This document shows positions 16,991 to 27,000 of a DNA stretch of 64,000 nucleotides, one piece after another. The DNA is from CAVSJA01 sp963728145 (GTDB taxonomy: Bacteria > Bacteroidota > Bacteroidia > Chitinophagales > Chitinophagaceae), in NCBI GenBank assembly GCA_963728145.1, contig CAVSJA010000009.1, positions 248,001-312,000 of the forward strand, in the 5' to 3' direction. A program made the translations under genes and the position numbers. Position 1 is the first letter of the stretch. Every line of letters begins with the position of its first letter. The notes under the pieces were generated by a model, which was not told the DNA's origin, made no database searches, and worked only from the letters and a program-made list of their open reading frames with translations.

Positions 16991-17443
16991 CTAGTTCGAA
17001 AATGCTTCCATTGCCACAGTCGGTTTGCCGCTGTTATCAAATGCTCCAAGGGTATATCCTTTCCAATTGCCGTATGCTTGCGGTTCCCAATACAAAACAC
17101 CCAGTCCTTTTCCTCCATTGACTGCCTTTGTTTTTGTGATCAGATCACTCAGGAAGGATTTACAAACTGTCGCATTATCCCAGGGCATTCCAACTTCCAC
17201 CACCATTACTTCTTTATTGTATCTCGAAACCATATCATTCATATTGGAAAGAATATCCGAATTATAAGCCATCCAGTTTGCTGCTGATGGATAAAGGGAC
17301 ATGCCGATCACATCAAATTTTCCTCCATTATTCTTAAGCCCATCAAACAACCACCTGAATAAAGTATTATTATATCCATTTGAAACATGTAGCGATAACT
17401 TTTGTTGATGGAAACACGGCTTTTGCTGCATCATAGCCCGCAT
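16991..17443 (-). pseudogene. GH53 endo-galactanase, C-terminal part after a frameshift
   Basis: This frame continues the GH53 gene that starts at 18020. It carries HVSNGYNNTLFRWLFDGL, FDVIGMSLYP, the nucleophile candidate in VVEVGMPW and the closing GVLYWEPQAYGNWKGY. One extra base near 17390 separates it from the first part, which reads off into an early stop after KVIATCFKWI. The expected continuous text is KVI-HVSNGYNNT. Restored, the enzyme would be about 342 residues, a normal GH53 length. Confidence 0.82.
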
Positions 17444-18020
17444 TCACCATTTGAGCGAAATTGTTCATGCTGGTGCTTGCTTTTCCATCGGGCCAAAGCA
17501 TTCCATCATTCGTTTCATTGCCAACCTGCACCCACTCCGGTGTAATTCCATTATTCTTCAATTGAGTGAGCACATCAGTTGTATGTGTGCTGATCGCACT
17601 TAACAGACTATTGAGCGTGCCTGTCCATGCTGCCGGTTTTGTTTGCTGTCCCGGATCTGCCCATGAATCACTATAATGAAAATTGATCATGATTCGCAAT
17701 CCGAGATTTTTTGCACGAAGAGCCTTAACCAGTACATCAGCCGCATTGTTCCATGCAGGGTTGGGATTTACCCAAACTCGTATGCGGATTGTATTAAGTC
17801 CGATTGATTTCAACAAAGCCATGCACTCCATTTCCGCCCCAGCTGAACTATAGAATTTCTTTCCTGCCAGTTCCATTTCAGTTACCCAACTTACATCCGC
17901 TCCTTCAGCAAAATTTGAGGGCGGTGGAGGAGGGGGAGGATTACCACCGCCCCCACCAGGGGTTTTTGAACAAGAAAAGAACAGAATTGTTGTTAATACT
18001 AAATAGAATAGTCTGTTCAT
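17370..18020 (-). CDS. GH53 endo-beta-1,4-galactanase lipoprotein, N-terminal part (frameshifted)
   Basis: Read from MNRLFYLVLTTILFFSCSK, a lipoprotein signal (lipobox FFSC). A Gly run and a Pro run link it to the enzyme (GADVSWVTEMELAGKKFY). GH53 signatures follow: TIRIRVWVNP, IMINFHYSDSWADPGQQTKPAAW and the acid/base Glu in QVGNETNDGM. GH53 cleaves beta-1,4-galactan, and a surface lipoprotein suits an outer-membrane endo-enzyme feeding SusCD. The frame is broken near 17390, so about two thirds of the domain is present here. The upstream 36-codon extension is made of an intergenic repeat and is not coding. Confidence 0.82.
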   Translation of the reverse strand: MNRLFYLVLTTILFFSCSKTPGGGGGNPPPPPPPSNFAEGADVSWVTEMELAGKKFYSSAGAEMECMALLKSIGLNTIRIRVWVNPNPAWNNAADVLVKALRAKNLGLRIMINFHYSDSWADPGQQTKPAAWTGTLNSLLSAISTHTTDVLTQLKNNGITPEWVQVGNETNDGMLWPDGKASTSMNNFAQMVNAGYDAAKAVFPSTKVIATCFKWI

Positions 18021-18024
18021 TTTT

Positions 18025-18131
18025 AATAATTGGCAATTAGCAATAGGCAATAGGCAATTTAGTAAATCCAGTTTGTCTTTTGCTCTTGCCTTTTGCTTAT
18101 TGCCTATTGTCTGTTGCCCATTGCCCATTGC
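18025..18131. repeat. GCAATAG-word inverted repeat inside the operon
   Basis: The arms are built of the words GGCAATAG and TTGCCCATTGC in opposite orientation, separated by about 50 bases, and can form a long imperfect hairpin. It fills the whole gap between the SusE-like gene and GH53. The same word family occurs near 6240, 29203, 32358, 34205, 35583 and 63936. Confidence 0.7.
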
Positions 18132-19304
18132 TTATTGCTTGGTTACTTTATAAGTCTTATTCATAAACTCCACCTGTATCTTATAAGTCGCCGTTTCATC
18201 GGGACTTGGAATATCCTGGCCACTATCATAAATAAACGGACCGCCGAGCTTCACTCCAGGAGCTGCGGCATTTTGAACTGCATATTTATGCGTCCAGCTT
18301 CCATTTTCTGGCAAGAAAAGATATTTTCTCGCGCCTGTCAATGGAACAGTAATCTCAAACGCACCGCTTGAAACTCTTGTGAATTGTTGTGAAGGCACAG
18401 GAACAGGATTGTTCCAACCACCAGCAGTCGCATCTCCAACGAGGAAAAGATTAGCTGGTGGAATATCGGCTGCAGCAGTAACCGGGCTTACAGTATACTT
18501 GCCCGTTACAAAGTCGACAATTATTTTGTACAAACCACTTGTTGTCGGACCAGGAATATCCGGACCTGCATCTGGCTGGAATGGCCCTTCCACACGATGC
18601 GCAGGATTTGTATTATTTGCTGCATTCAATGCATATTTATGACCCCAATCTCCATTTGTCGGAAGGAATAAATACTTCAATCCACCATTCAGCTGGAATA
18701 TTCCCCCGTATTTGAACTGACCAAGGTTTGTGAATTTTTGAGCAGGCACAGGAACAGGATTTGCCCAACCGCCAACTGTGGCATCTCCAACTAAGAACAA
18801 ATTGGCAGGGAAAGGAAAAATGGGTGCTGGCTCGGTAGAATATGGACTAACAGTAATATTAATGATATTAGAAGTCAATGCGGTTGAAGAATGATATAAT
18901 GAAGATCTTACCCGAACCGAAATTGAATAATTTTTTGAACTATCTGTCATTCCCAAATCGGAAAGGATCTTATTAAATGTGCGTCCGTTCACACTTGTTG
19001 TGAGTACATTATTGACAACAATGGATTTTGCTTTAGAAAAATCCATGCCGTTGGAATCGACATCAATAGAATGAACAACAGTAAAGCTCGAAACGCCATT
19101 GGAAAATGTATAAGCAGGATCAGTCCAATTAAACGTGATAACATTTGAATTGGAATCTGCCGGAACTAAATTCAAGGTAGCGGCAGGAGAAGATAAAACT
19201 GGCGCGGTTCCCCCGCTGAATACGGTCTTGACTTCATCCTTTTTACAATAGTTAAATGTCAGGGATAAAATCAATGCAATGAATAGGCCAATATATTTTT
19301 TCAT
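18132..19304 (-). CDS. SusE/SusF-like outer-membrane glycan-binding lipoprotein
   Basis: The 390-residue protein has a lipoprotein signal (lipobox LTFNYC) and an N-terminal SusE-type Ig-like domain (to about 160). Two tandem starch-binding-like repeats follow, each marked by NLFLVGDAT.GGW.NPVPVP, a YLFLP..G.W.HKYA strand and a GQDIP/GPDIP turn. Such proteins sit on the cell surface beside SusCD and hold the glycan. It lies 24 bases after SusD in the same operon. By context the ligand is probably galactan rather than starch. Confidence 0.88.
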   Translation of the reverse strand: MKKYIGLFIALILSLTFNYCKKDEVKTVFSGGTAPVLSSPAATLNLVPADSNSNVITFNWTDPAYTFSNGVSSFTVVHSIDVDSNGMDFSKAKSIVVNNVLTTSVNGRTFNKILSDLGMTDSSKNYSISVRVRSSLYHSSTALTSNIINITVSPYSTEPAPIFPFPANLFLVGDATVGGWANPVPVPAQKFTNLGQFKYGGIFQLNGGLKYLFLPTNGDWGHKYALNAANNTNPAHRVEGPFQPDAGPDIPGPTTSGLYKIIVDFVTGKYTVSPVTAAADIPPANLFLVGDATAGGWNNPVPVPSQQFTRVSSGAFEITVPLTGARKYLFLPENGSWTHKYAVQNAAAPGVKLGGPFIYDSGQDIPSPDETATYKIQVEFMNKTYKVTKQ

Positions 19305-19328
19305 ACTAATCCGTTTAAGAGTTGTTTA

Positions 19329-20909
19329 CTAATAGCCTTCGTTTTGTATAAGGTTTGGATTCGTATTGATCTCTGGCGCTGGTATTGGAAAAACATTGCG
19401 GAAATTTTCAACTGCTCTTCCATTAGGAACATTTCCCTTCCATGGCCATAAATAAGCAGCTGTTGTAAATTGATTGAAGCGCACAAGATCAGTTCTCCTT
19501 TTTCCTTCCCAATGAAATTCCCTTGCTCTTTCATCAATGATCGTGGCCAATGAGATTGAAGTAAAATCCCCGCTTGTATTTCCATATGCTCTTCTGCGAA
19601 GAAGATTCACATAAGTAAGCGCATCAGCATTTGAACCTCCGGTGCCGCCTCTCAATACTGCTTCAGCATAGTTCAAATAGGCTTCAGCAAGCCGGAATAC
19701 AGGAAAATCAACATCAACCCAGGTAAGATTTGATCCATTAGCTCCTGTTGAAGTTTTATTACTCCATTTACGAATAGATAGCCCGTCACGGAAATTCCCG
19801 ATGTCTTCAATATCTAAGTCTTGTCCACCAGTTTGAAAATTTGCTCTTTTGTCAGTATTACCAGAAGGGTCAGGAAATTTATCGACCAATGCTTTTGTTG
19901 TACGGAGTCCACCCCAGGGATTGTCAACTCCATAATCACCTGCAACCATATCGCCCCCAATTGGCGCATGCACGAGATAGGTAGTTCCACCCCAGGTCCT
20001 GATCCTTACGCCATCGAATGCAACAGGGAATATGAATTCGGGTGAAGTATGATTATCTGCCAGGAAAAGATGACGATAATTTGTTTGAAGCGTGTAACCA
20101 CCTTCAGTTATTACTTTCTTGCTATAAGTGATTGCGTCAGTGTATTTATCCTGGCCAGTATAAACCGTCGAATTGAGATACAGATTGGACAATAGCATCC
20201 ATACAGCTGCTTTGTCTGCACGCGCATATTCATTTTGCCTTGGTGCGGGCAATCCGGCTTCAATTTCCTTTAACTCGGTTTCTATATATGCATATACTTC
20301 CTCTCTTGACTTTTGTGGAGGTAGAAATGCGCCGATCGGATCATTCTCCGTAACAAAAGTTACATTCCCGAAAAGATCAATGGCATGCCAGTAACTCAGT
20401 GCACGCAGGAATCTTGCCTCCAGGCGGTATAACTTGATTTTCTCCGCATCATTTCCAGTTAGCCCTCTTGAAGAAACTTTGTCATCGGCAGATTCACTAA
20501 TGAATGAATTCGCCAATGTGATCTGATAGTACAGGCGGCTATACATCGCTCTTAGGAAGTTATCAGCTGGAGTCCAATCCATCTCATGAAAATCTTTGAT
20601 GGTTTGGTCATTCCATCCGATCACTGCTTCATCTGTTGATAGTTCCTGTAAGTTGAAAAAGTTCCTGAGGTAAGAAGAAAAACCTTCGTCTATTCCTCCA
20701 AGGTCACCGTTGCCATCGGGGCCGTTATTTCCAGTAAGCGCAAGACCGGCGTACACTTTAGCCAATGCGCTCTTATAACCGCCTTCGGTTGAATAGACTT
20801 TATCACTAGTCAAACCGTTGCGAGGTGTGCGATTCAAGTCCTTTGTACAGGAATAAAATACATTCCCGCAAATGAACAGCAGCATTATTTTTAAGAAATT
20901 CTTTTTCAT
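19329..20909 (-). CDS. SusD/RagB-family nutrient-binding lipoprotein
   Basis: The 526-residue protein has a lipoprotein signal (FYSC) and then the SusD start (DLNRTPRNGLTSDKVYSTEGGYKSALAKVYAGL). TPR-like helices include ARFLRALSYWHAIDLFGNV, and the C-terminus carries RLAEAYLNYAEAVLRGG and IDERAREFHWEGKRRTDLVRF. These are diagnostic family motifs. SusD acts as the hinged lid of the SusC transporter. The gene follows SusC by 20 bases. Confidence 0.95.
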   Translation of the reverse strand: MKKNFLKIMLLFICGNVFYSCTKDLNRTPRNGLTSDKVYSTEGGYKSALAKVYAGLALTGNNGPDGNGDLGGIDEGFSSYLRNFFNLQELSTDEAVIGWNDQTIKDFHEMDWTPADNFLRAMYSRLYYQITLANSFISESADDKVSSRGLTGNDAEKIKLYRLEARFLRALSYWHAIDLFGNVTFVTENDPIGAFLPPQKSREEVYAYIETELKEIEAGLPAPRQNEYARADKAAVWMLLSNLYLNSTVYTGQDKYTDAITYSKKVITEGGYTLQTNYRHLFLADNHTSPEFIFPVAFDGVRIRTWGGTTYLVHAPIGGDMVAGDYGVDNPWGGLRTTKALVDKFPDPSGNTDKRANFQTGGQDLDIEDIGNFRDGLSIRKWSNKTSTGANGSNLTWVDVDFPVFRLAEAYLNYAEAVLRGGTGGSNADALTYVNLLRRRAYGNTSGDFTSISLATIIDERAREFHWEGKRRTDLVRFNQFTTAAYLWPWKGNVPNGRAVENFRNVFPIPAPEINTNPNLIQNEGY

Positions 20910-20929
20910 ATTGAAAGAAGTTTCATTTT

Positions 20930-23890
20930 TTAGAAATCAAGATTAATTCCAAGTGCGAATACTCTTGGCCTTGGATAGATCGCGTTGTCAATTCCACCTG
21001 AGATCTCTGGATCGAGACCACTGTAATCGGTTATTACGAATACATTTTGAATACTTAAGTTGAAGCGAGCATTCGCCTTTATCATTTTAAGATATCCGGC
21101 ATTGTAACCAATATTGAGATAGTCCATTTTCAGGAAGGACGCGTTCTCAAGATAGTAATCACTCCAGGTTTGACGGTTGTCGAACTGTGTATTCAAAATA
21201 TCGCGATGCGCATTGCTCAGGTAACCTTGATTTGGAAATACGTTTTGATAAATGCCCGAACCTGCTTTAACCGCATTGTACATGTAGTTGCCCATATTGG
21301 CGCGGACCACAAATCCAAAACTGAATTTCTTATAGTTGGCATTTGCGGTGAATCCCAGGTAAGCAGTTGGTTCAGGATTCTTGTACCAACGCTTATCCGT
21401 TTCCTGCATTGCCGTTCCATTACGATCGAGGTCTTCATAAAAACCTTCGATCGGCTTTCCATTTATATCATAGATCTGTTTGTACAGGTAGAATGTATTG
21501 GGTCGATATCCCACAGTGTGTTTCTGTACGGTATTGAATCCTGTACCTCCTACATCTGCTCCGAGATAATTTGGGTCATTTATTAACTGCAGTTTGGTGA
21601 TCTCACTTTTAATAATATAAGTAAGATTGAAACCAAGGTCAAGATCAAAATCTTCCCTGTCAATAGTCTTACTGGTAACAGTAAATTCTAGGCCTTGATT
21701 TTCTAAAGCACCCACGTTGGTGAGTAGATTATTTGTGAAATTAGTTCCACCTGGAACCGGAACAACCGCTAGCAGATCCTTGGTATTCTTTTTAAAATAA
21801 TCTATGCTTATCAATAACTTGTTTTTCATGAACCCGAGATCCAATCCGATATTTCTTGTTTCAGTTTCTTCCCATTTTAGTTTGGCATCATAGCCTTGTG
21901 GCCTGATAACAGGTACATAACCTGGTCCGAATTGATATTGTGCCGCACTATCGCCATAGAAATAATTCGCCTGGTATCCGTAATCGGCTATACCATCCTG
22001 TTGACCGGTTATACCCCAACCTAATCGGATCTTCATATCAGAAAAAACATTGCTGTTCTTAAGGAATGATTCTTCCTTAATTCTCCACGCAATCGCAGCT
22101 GAAGGAAAATTACCCCAACGGGTATCGGGACTGAAACGGGATGAACCATCTCTTCTCATCGTAAAGGTGAGCAGGTATCGCTCCTTCAAATTATAATTCA
22201 GTCTTCCATAAAAAGAAACCAATGTATTCTGTGTAAATCCGGGAACACCCGCAGGTTCAAACTCAGTTCCATCTGCCCGGCGATCAGGAAATGCGGGGGA
22301 TTCGGTCATCCAATCCTGCCAGGAATAACCCGCAATGAAATCAATCCTGCTACTTATCTTTTCAATATCTGTTGCATAGTTCAGGAAGAATTCCAACAGC
22401 TTGTTCGTCTTGTTTTGCTCATACTGATTATTGGAACCTCCACGATTAAACTGAGAAGCGGCTTCAGCAGGAACAAAAACAGTTCCGAAGCCCTTACTCT
22501 TATCCAGTCCCAAATTGAGGTTTGCCCTTAATTCAGGAAGGAAATGAAATTTATAATCGAATTGGATATTTCCGAGAATTCTATTGGAATGACCGTTATC
22601 ATCGCGCATGTATAGTAACCCTAATGGATTTCTTGCGGCGTTGAAATTCGGTGATGTACCATTCAACCATTCAAAATATCCGCCGAATTCAGATTTGCCT
22701 GAGTAGATCGGTTGTGATGGATCGAAATAAACTGCAGAACCAACAGCACCCTGGTTTGCAAAATGGCTATTCGTTCTTGAAAACTTGCTATTCAATTTCA
22801 CTGAAAGGTGCTTGTTGAAAAAGGTAGGTGATAAGTTCAAACCGATTGAATATCGTTTGAGGTTATCCGTATGTAACATTCCATTTTGGCTTAGAAGGCC
22901 AAAGGACAACCGATAGGGTAATTCGCTTATTCCTCCACTGAAGGAAAGGTTGTTATCCGAAGTAAAAGCACTTCTGTAAATTTCATCCTGCCAATCCGTG
23001 TTATTTGTTCCTACCAATGCCCGGTCTGCAGCAGAAGCAATTGAGCCGTCATAGTCATTGACCAGCTTGCGGAATTCATCGCCTGTTAGTACATCAACCG
23101 AGCCTGTTCTCACGCCCACTGAATTCACAGTAGAAAAGCTCGCTTTAAACTTTCCGGCAGAACCCGCTTTTGTTGTGATCAGGAGGACCCCGTTTGCCGC
23201 TCTTGATCCATAAATCGCTGCGGCCGATGCATCTTTTAAAATGTTGAAGGATTCAATATCATTTGGGTTAATGAGAGCGAGTGGGTTGGCAACTCCGGAA
23301 ATTCCACCGTTGTCAACCGGAACCCCATCAATTACTATCAATGGTGAATTGCTTGCATTCAGCGAACTTCCGCCCCGGATCCGTATGCGGCTTCCTGAGC
23401 CAGGTGCACCGCTGCCGGGAGTCACTTGAACACCAGCTACCTTGCCGGCGATAAGTTGCTCCGGAGTTGTGATCTGTCCTTTTTGAAAATCACGGGATGT
23501 AACGGTAGCAACCGCGCCAGTAAGATCCTTCTTTCTCGCAGTGCCGTATCCTACGATAACGACTTCATTCAGATTTGAAGAAGAAGCGTTCAGTTTAATG
23601 TTCACCGTTCCGGCTGATCCTACTCTTTCTTCAAACTGCAAAAAGCTAACATGAGAGAAGACCAAAACTTCTCCCGTTGCAACATCTTTGATGCTAAAAT
23701 TGCCATTGGCATCAGTAACAGTTGACAAATCCTTTTTCCCTTTTACCGAAACCGTAACCCCCATAATCGCCGTATTAGTAGCGTCAACTACTTTACCGGT
23801 AATCGTTTTTAGCTGTGCGAATATTGAAGCAGAGCTGAGGAGCAGAAAGACCAATAAAACGGTGCAACACAATCGTTTTTTTAATGTCAT
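20930..23890 (-). CDS. SusC/RagA-family TonB-linked outer-membrane transporter
   Basis: I use the ATG at 23890; the codon six bases earlier is TTG. The 986-residue protein has a signal peptide and an N-terminal carboxypeptidase-like domain (ITGKVVDATNTAIMGVTVSVKG). The TonB-box-like VVIVGYGTARKKDLTGAVA and a plug with the SusC signature (SSLNASNSPLIVIDGVP, LKDASAAAIYGSRAANGVLLITTK) follow, and then a barrel ending in FALGINLDF. It imports oligosaccharides captured by SusD. It is the first gene of the galactan operon, divergent from the HTCS gene. Confidence 0.96.
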   Translation of the reverse strand: MTLKKRLCCTVLLVFLLLSSASIFAQLKTITGKVVDATNTAIMGVTVSVKGKKDLSTVTDANGNFSIKDVATGEVLVFSHVSFLQFEERVGSAGTVNIKLNASSSNLNEVVIVGYGTARKKDLTGAVATVTSRDFQKGQITTPEQLIAGKVAGVQVTPGSGAPGSGSRIRIRGGSSLNASNSPLIVIDGVPVDNGGISGVANPLALINPNDIESFNILKDASAAAIYGSRAANGVLLITTKAGSAGKFKASFSTVNSVGVRTGSVDVLTGDEFRKLVNDYDGSIASAADRALVGTNNTDWQDEIYRSAFTSDNNLSFSGGISELPYRLSFGLLSQNGMLHTDNLKRYSIGLNLSPTFFNKHLSVKLNSKFSRTNSHFANQGAVGSAVYFDPSQPIYSGKSEFGGYFEWLNGTSPNFNAARNPLGLLYMRDDNGHSNRILGNIQFDYKFHFLPELRANLNLGLDKSKGFGTVFVPAEAASQFNRGGSNNQYEQNKTNKLLEFFLNYATDIEKISSRIDFIAGYSWQDWMTESPAFPDRRADGTEFEPAGVPGFTQNTLVSFYGRLNYNLKERYLLTFTMRRDGSSRFSPDTRWGNFPSAAIAWRIKEESFLKNSNVFSDMKIRLGWGITGQQDGIADYGYQANYFYGDSAAQYQFGPGYVPVIRPQGYDAKLKWEETETRNIGLDLGFMKNKLLISIDYFKKNTKDLLAVVPVPGGTNFTNNLLTNVGALENQGLEFTVTSKTIDREDFDLDLGFNLTYIIKSEITKLQLINDPNYLGADVGGTGFNTVQKHTVGYRPNTFYLYKQIYDINGKPIEGFYEDLDRNGTAMQETDKRWYKNPEPTAYLGFTANANYKKFSFGFVVRANMGNYMYNAVKAGSGIYQNVFPNQGYLSNAHRDILNTQFDNRQTWSDYYLENASFLKMDYLNIGYNAGYLKMIKANARFNLSIQNVFVITDYSGLDPEISGGIDNAIYPRPRVFALGINLDF

Positions 23891-23918
23891 GGTCAAGCAG
23901 TTTAGTTATTTCCTAATA

Positions 23919-23948
23919 AATACGTATTCACATATTTATGAAATCAAA
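23919..23948 (-). promoter_or_regulatory. Possible Bacteroidota promoter for the susC operon
   Basis: On the minus strand a TTTG (23948-23945) is followed 18 bases later by TACGTATT (23926-23919), a partial match to TTTG-N19-21-TAnnTTTG. It lies about 30 bases upstream of the SusC start in the 208-base divergent gap, where HTCS binding would be expected. The -7 box is imperfect. Confidence 0.35.
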
Positions 23949-24098
23949 ACTACCTATGAAGCTGCTTTAACTTTTGTCCTAACAGACAGAATTTTGTTTC
24001 ATTTAGTCAATACTTATTCTTTAACTTGATAGGGGCATCTTTTGAACTACCTTCCGAAATATAATTTCTTACAGCTCAATAATTTTCTGAGCAGCGTT

Positions 24099-27000
24099 AT
24101 GCTTTACAAGCAAGGATTTTTTTATTCCATCGTATTAATCTTGTTATTGTTTCCTGTGCGGGAAATTTCCGCGCAATCTCCTGTCATCAACTTCAAACAT
24201 ATCAGAAGTGAAAATGGACTATCAAATAGTACGATAGAAACAATTTTCCAGGACAAAAGAGGTTTCATGTGGTTTGGTACGAGAGATGGCTTGAACCGAT
24301 TTGATGGATACCAGATCTCGGTGTACAAACATGATCCTGAAGACAGTAATTCAATTTGTGATAATTATATTACGAGTATCGCGGAAGACGATCAGAATAA
24401 TCTTTGGATCGGAACGCTTAACGGCTTGAATATCTTTAATCCCGTTACGAATACATTCACACGTTTCAAGCATTTACCCGGAGATTCGAGGACGATCGGC
24501 AGCAATTATATCAACCATATCCTTTTCGATAGTAAAAAGCGCGTACTCGTTGCGACAGTGGGTGGAGGAGTAAACGTTTACGACCGTGCAAGCGAATCAT
24601 TTAAATTAATCCCGGTTATTTCTAAAACAGGCCTGCAAGAAAAGCAGGTCAATACTTTGTTTGAAGACAGTAAGGGTAATCTTTGGGCCGGAGCATTCAC
24701 CGGGCTCTATTTGTTCAATAGTCCTTCTGGAAATTTTCAACCGGCGCAATCAAATCCCCGCTTTCGCGAGGATCAATCGAATAACAGTTTAAGCCTTGCC
24801 ATAAGAGTGATTGGCGAAGACAAATCAGGAAATCTGTTGCTCGGAACGAGCGATAATGGTCTGGTTGTATACAGTGTGGAATATCGTACCCAAAAAATAT
24901 TCAAGCATGATCCAGCACTGTCAAGTTCAATTAGTAGTGATCTCATTAGAAGTATTCTCGTAACGAAGAACGGTCAGAATTGGATTGGATCCGTGAACGG
25001 AGGATTGGATCTGTTTGATCCCGCTCCTCAACAATTTTTCAATTATCAATATCAGCCAGATAATCCCGGAAGTCTGAGTCAGCGAACGGTATCGGCGCTT
25101 TTTGAAGATAAGCAAGGAAATATATGGATCGGAACACACCGGGGTGGAATTAATCTGTATATGCCCGGCACTGAAAAATTCAAGCTGTACAGGCAAAAGC
25201 CAGAATCGAATAGTTTAAGCTATAATGATGTAAAGGCTTTTTGTGAGGATAGAAATGGAAATATCTGGATTGGCACGGATGGTGGAGGACTCAATTTATT
25301 TAACAGAGAAAAAAACAATTTCAAACATTACAAATACAATCCTTTCAATATTTCAAGCATTGGTTCAAATGAAGTGATAGATATTATGGAAGACAGCGAT
25401 GGCAATCTTTGGGTTGGAACATGGGGAGGTGGTTTGTGTTTATATAATTCGAAAACTGACAACTTCATTCGTTATAGCGGCAAAACAAGAACGCTCGGCG
25501 ATTCTATAATAAGAACAGAGCCGGAGTATATTCAAAGCATTTTTGAGGACAGTAAAAGGAATTTATGGGTCGCAACCTATTTCAGTGGATTGCATCAGCT
25601 CAATAGAAAAACCGGAAAATTTACAAGGATCACTCAAAGTGCCACTAACAAAACATCACTAAATGGAAACAATATTCTTGCCCTTGCAGAAGACAAGGAT
25701 GGGAATATTTGGATTGGAACCGATGATGGAGGATTGAACAAACTGGATGCATCAACAGGAGAATTCAGTCATTATTTCAACTATGAAGAGAAAAAACCTG
25801 ACTTACGCGTACTGTTTGTAGATAGCAAGGGAAATTTGTGGTTAGGTCAGTCCGGTTTATATTTATTTGATAAGGGAAAAAATAGTTTTTTGATTTTCAC
25901 TAATAAAGCTGATCTCTCGTCAATATTCATAAAAGGAATTGTAGAAGACAATAATGGAATTTTATGGATCTCTACTTCCGCAGGAATTACAAAGCTAAAC
26001 CCGGAAACAAGTGATATAAGAAGATATAATACCATTGACGGACTTCAGGGACAGGAGTTTGAAGCCAATGCATTCTTAAAAACAAAAGACGGTTATGTTT
26101 TCTTTGGTGGAGTAAATGGATTCAATAGCTTCTATCCTAATGAGATCACAACGAATAATTTTATCCCTCCTGTTTTTGTAACTGATCTTACTGTTGAGAA
26201 TAATAGAGTCATTGGCGGAACTGGAAATAAAATTCTTGAAAAAGACATCAGCTTTACTGATAAAATAACATTATCTCATAAAGAAGCCACCTTCTCATTT
26301 GCGTTTGCTGCGCTGAATTTTACGGCAGCCGAAAATAATCAGTTCGCCTATAAGCTTGAAAATTGGGACAAGGATTGGATCGATGCCGGAAGCGAGAAAA
26401 GAGTTACTTATACGAATGTGAGTCCGGGCACTTACACATTTTATGTAAAAGCATCCAATAATGATGGGCTATGGAATGAGAAGGGGCATAGCATTGAAGT
26501 AACAATTACTCCACCGTTCTGGCAAACCTGGTGGTTTAGAGTATTGGCTGCTCTCACGCTAATTACCGCGGGATTTTATTTCTTTCGCTTCCGAAGAAAG
26601 ATTCACCTGCAAAAGTTTGAGGAAAGAAAAAAAGAGGAATTGCATCAATTGCAATTGCAATTCTTTACCAATATTTCGCATGAGTTTCGCACGCCATTGT
26701 CTTTGATCACGGGACCAGTTGAAAAACTATTAAAGGATAACCCATCATCAAAGAACAATCATGCCTACCAGGTGATCCAGCGGAATGCAAATCGCTTACT
26801 GCAATTGATCAATGAATTGATGGATTTCCGCAAAGCGGAATCGGGTGTATTGAAATTACAGGTAATGCCAGGAAATGTTCCTGTTTTCATCAATGAAATT
26901 GCAGAGGAGTTCAGTGAACTGGCGATTCAGAAAAATATTTCCTTCACTGTTACGACGGGCCTTTTAACAGAGGAAACCTGGTTTGATCGGCAAGTGCTCG

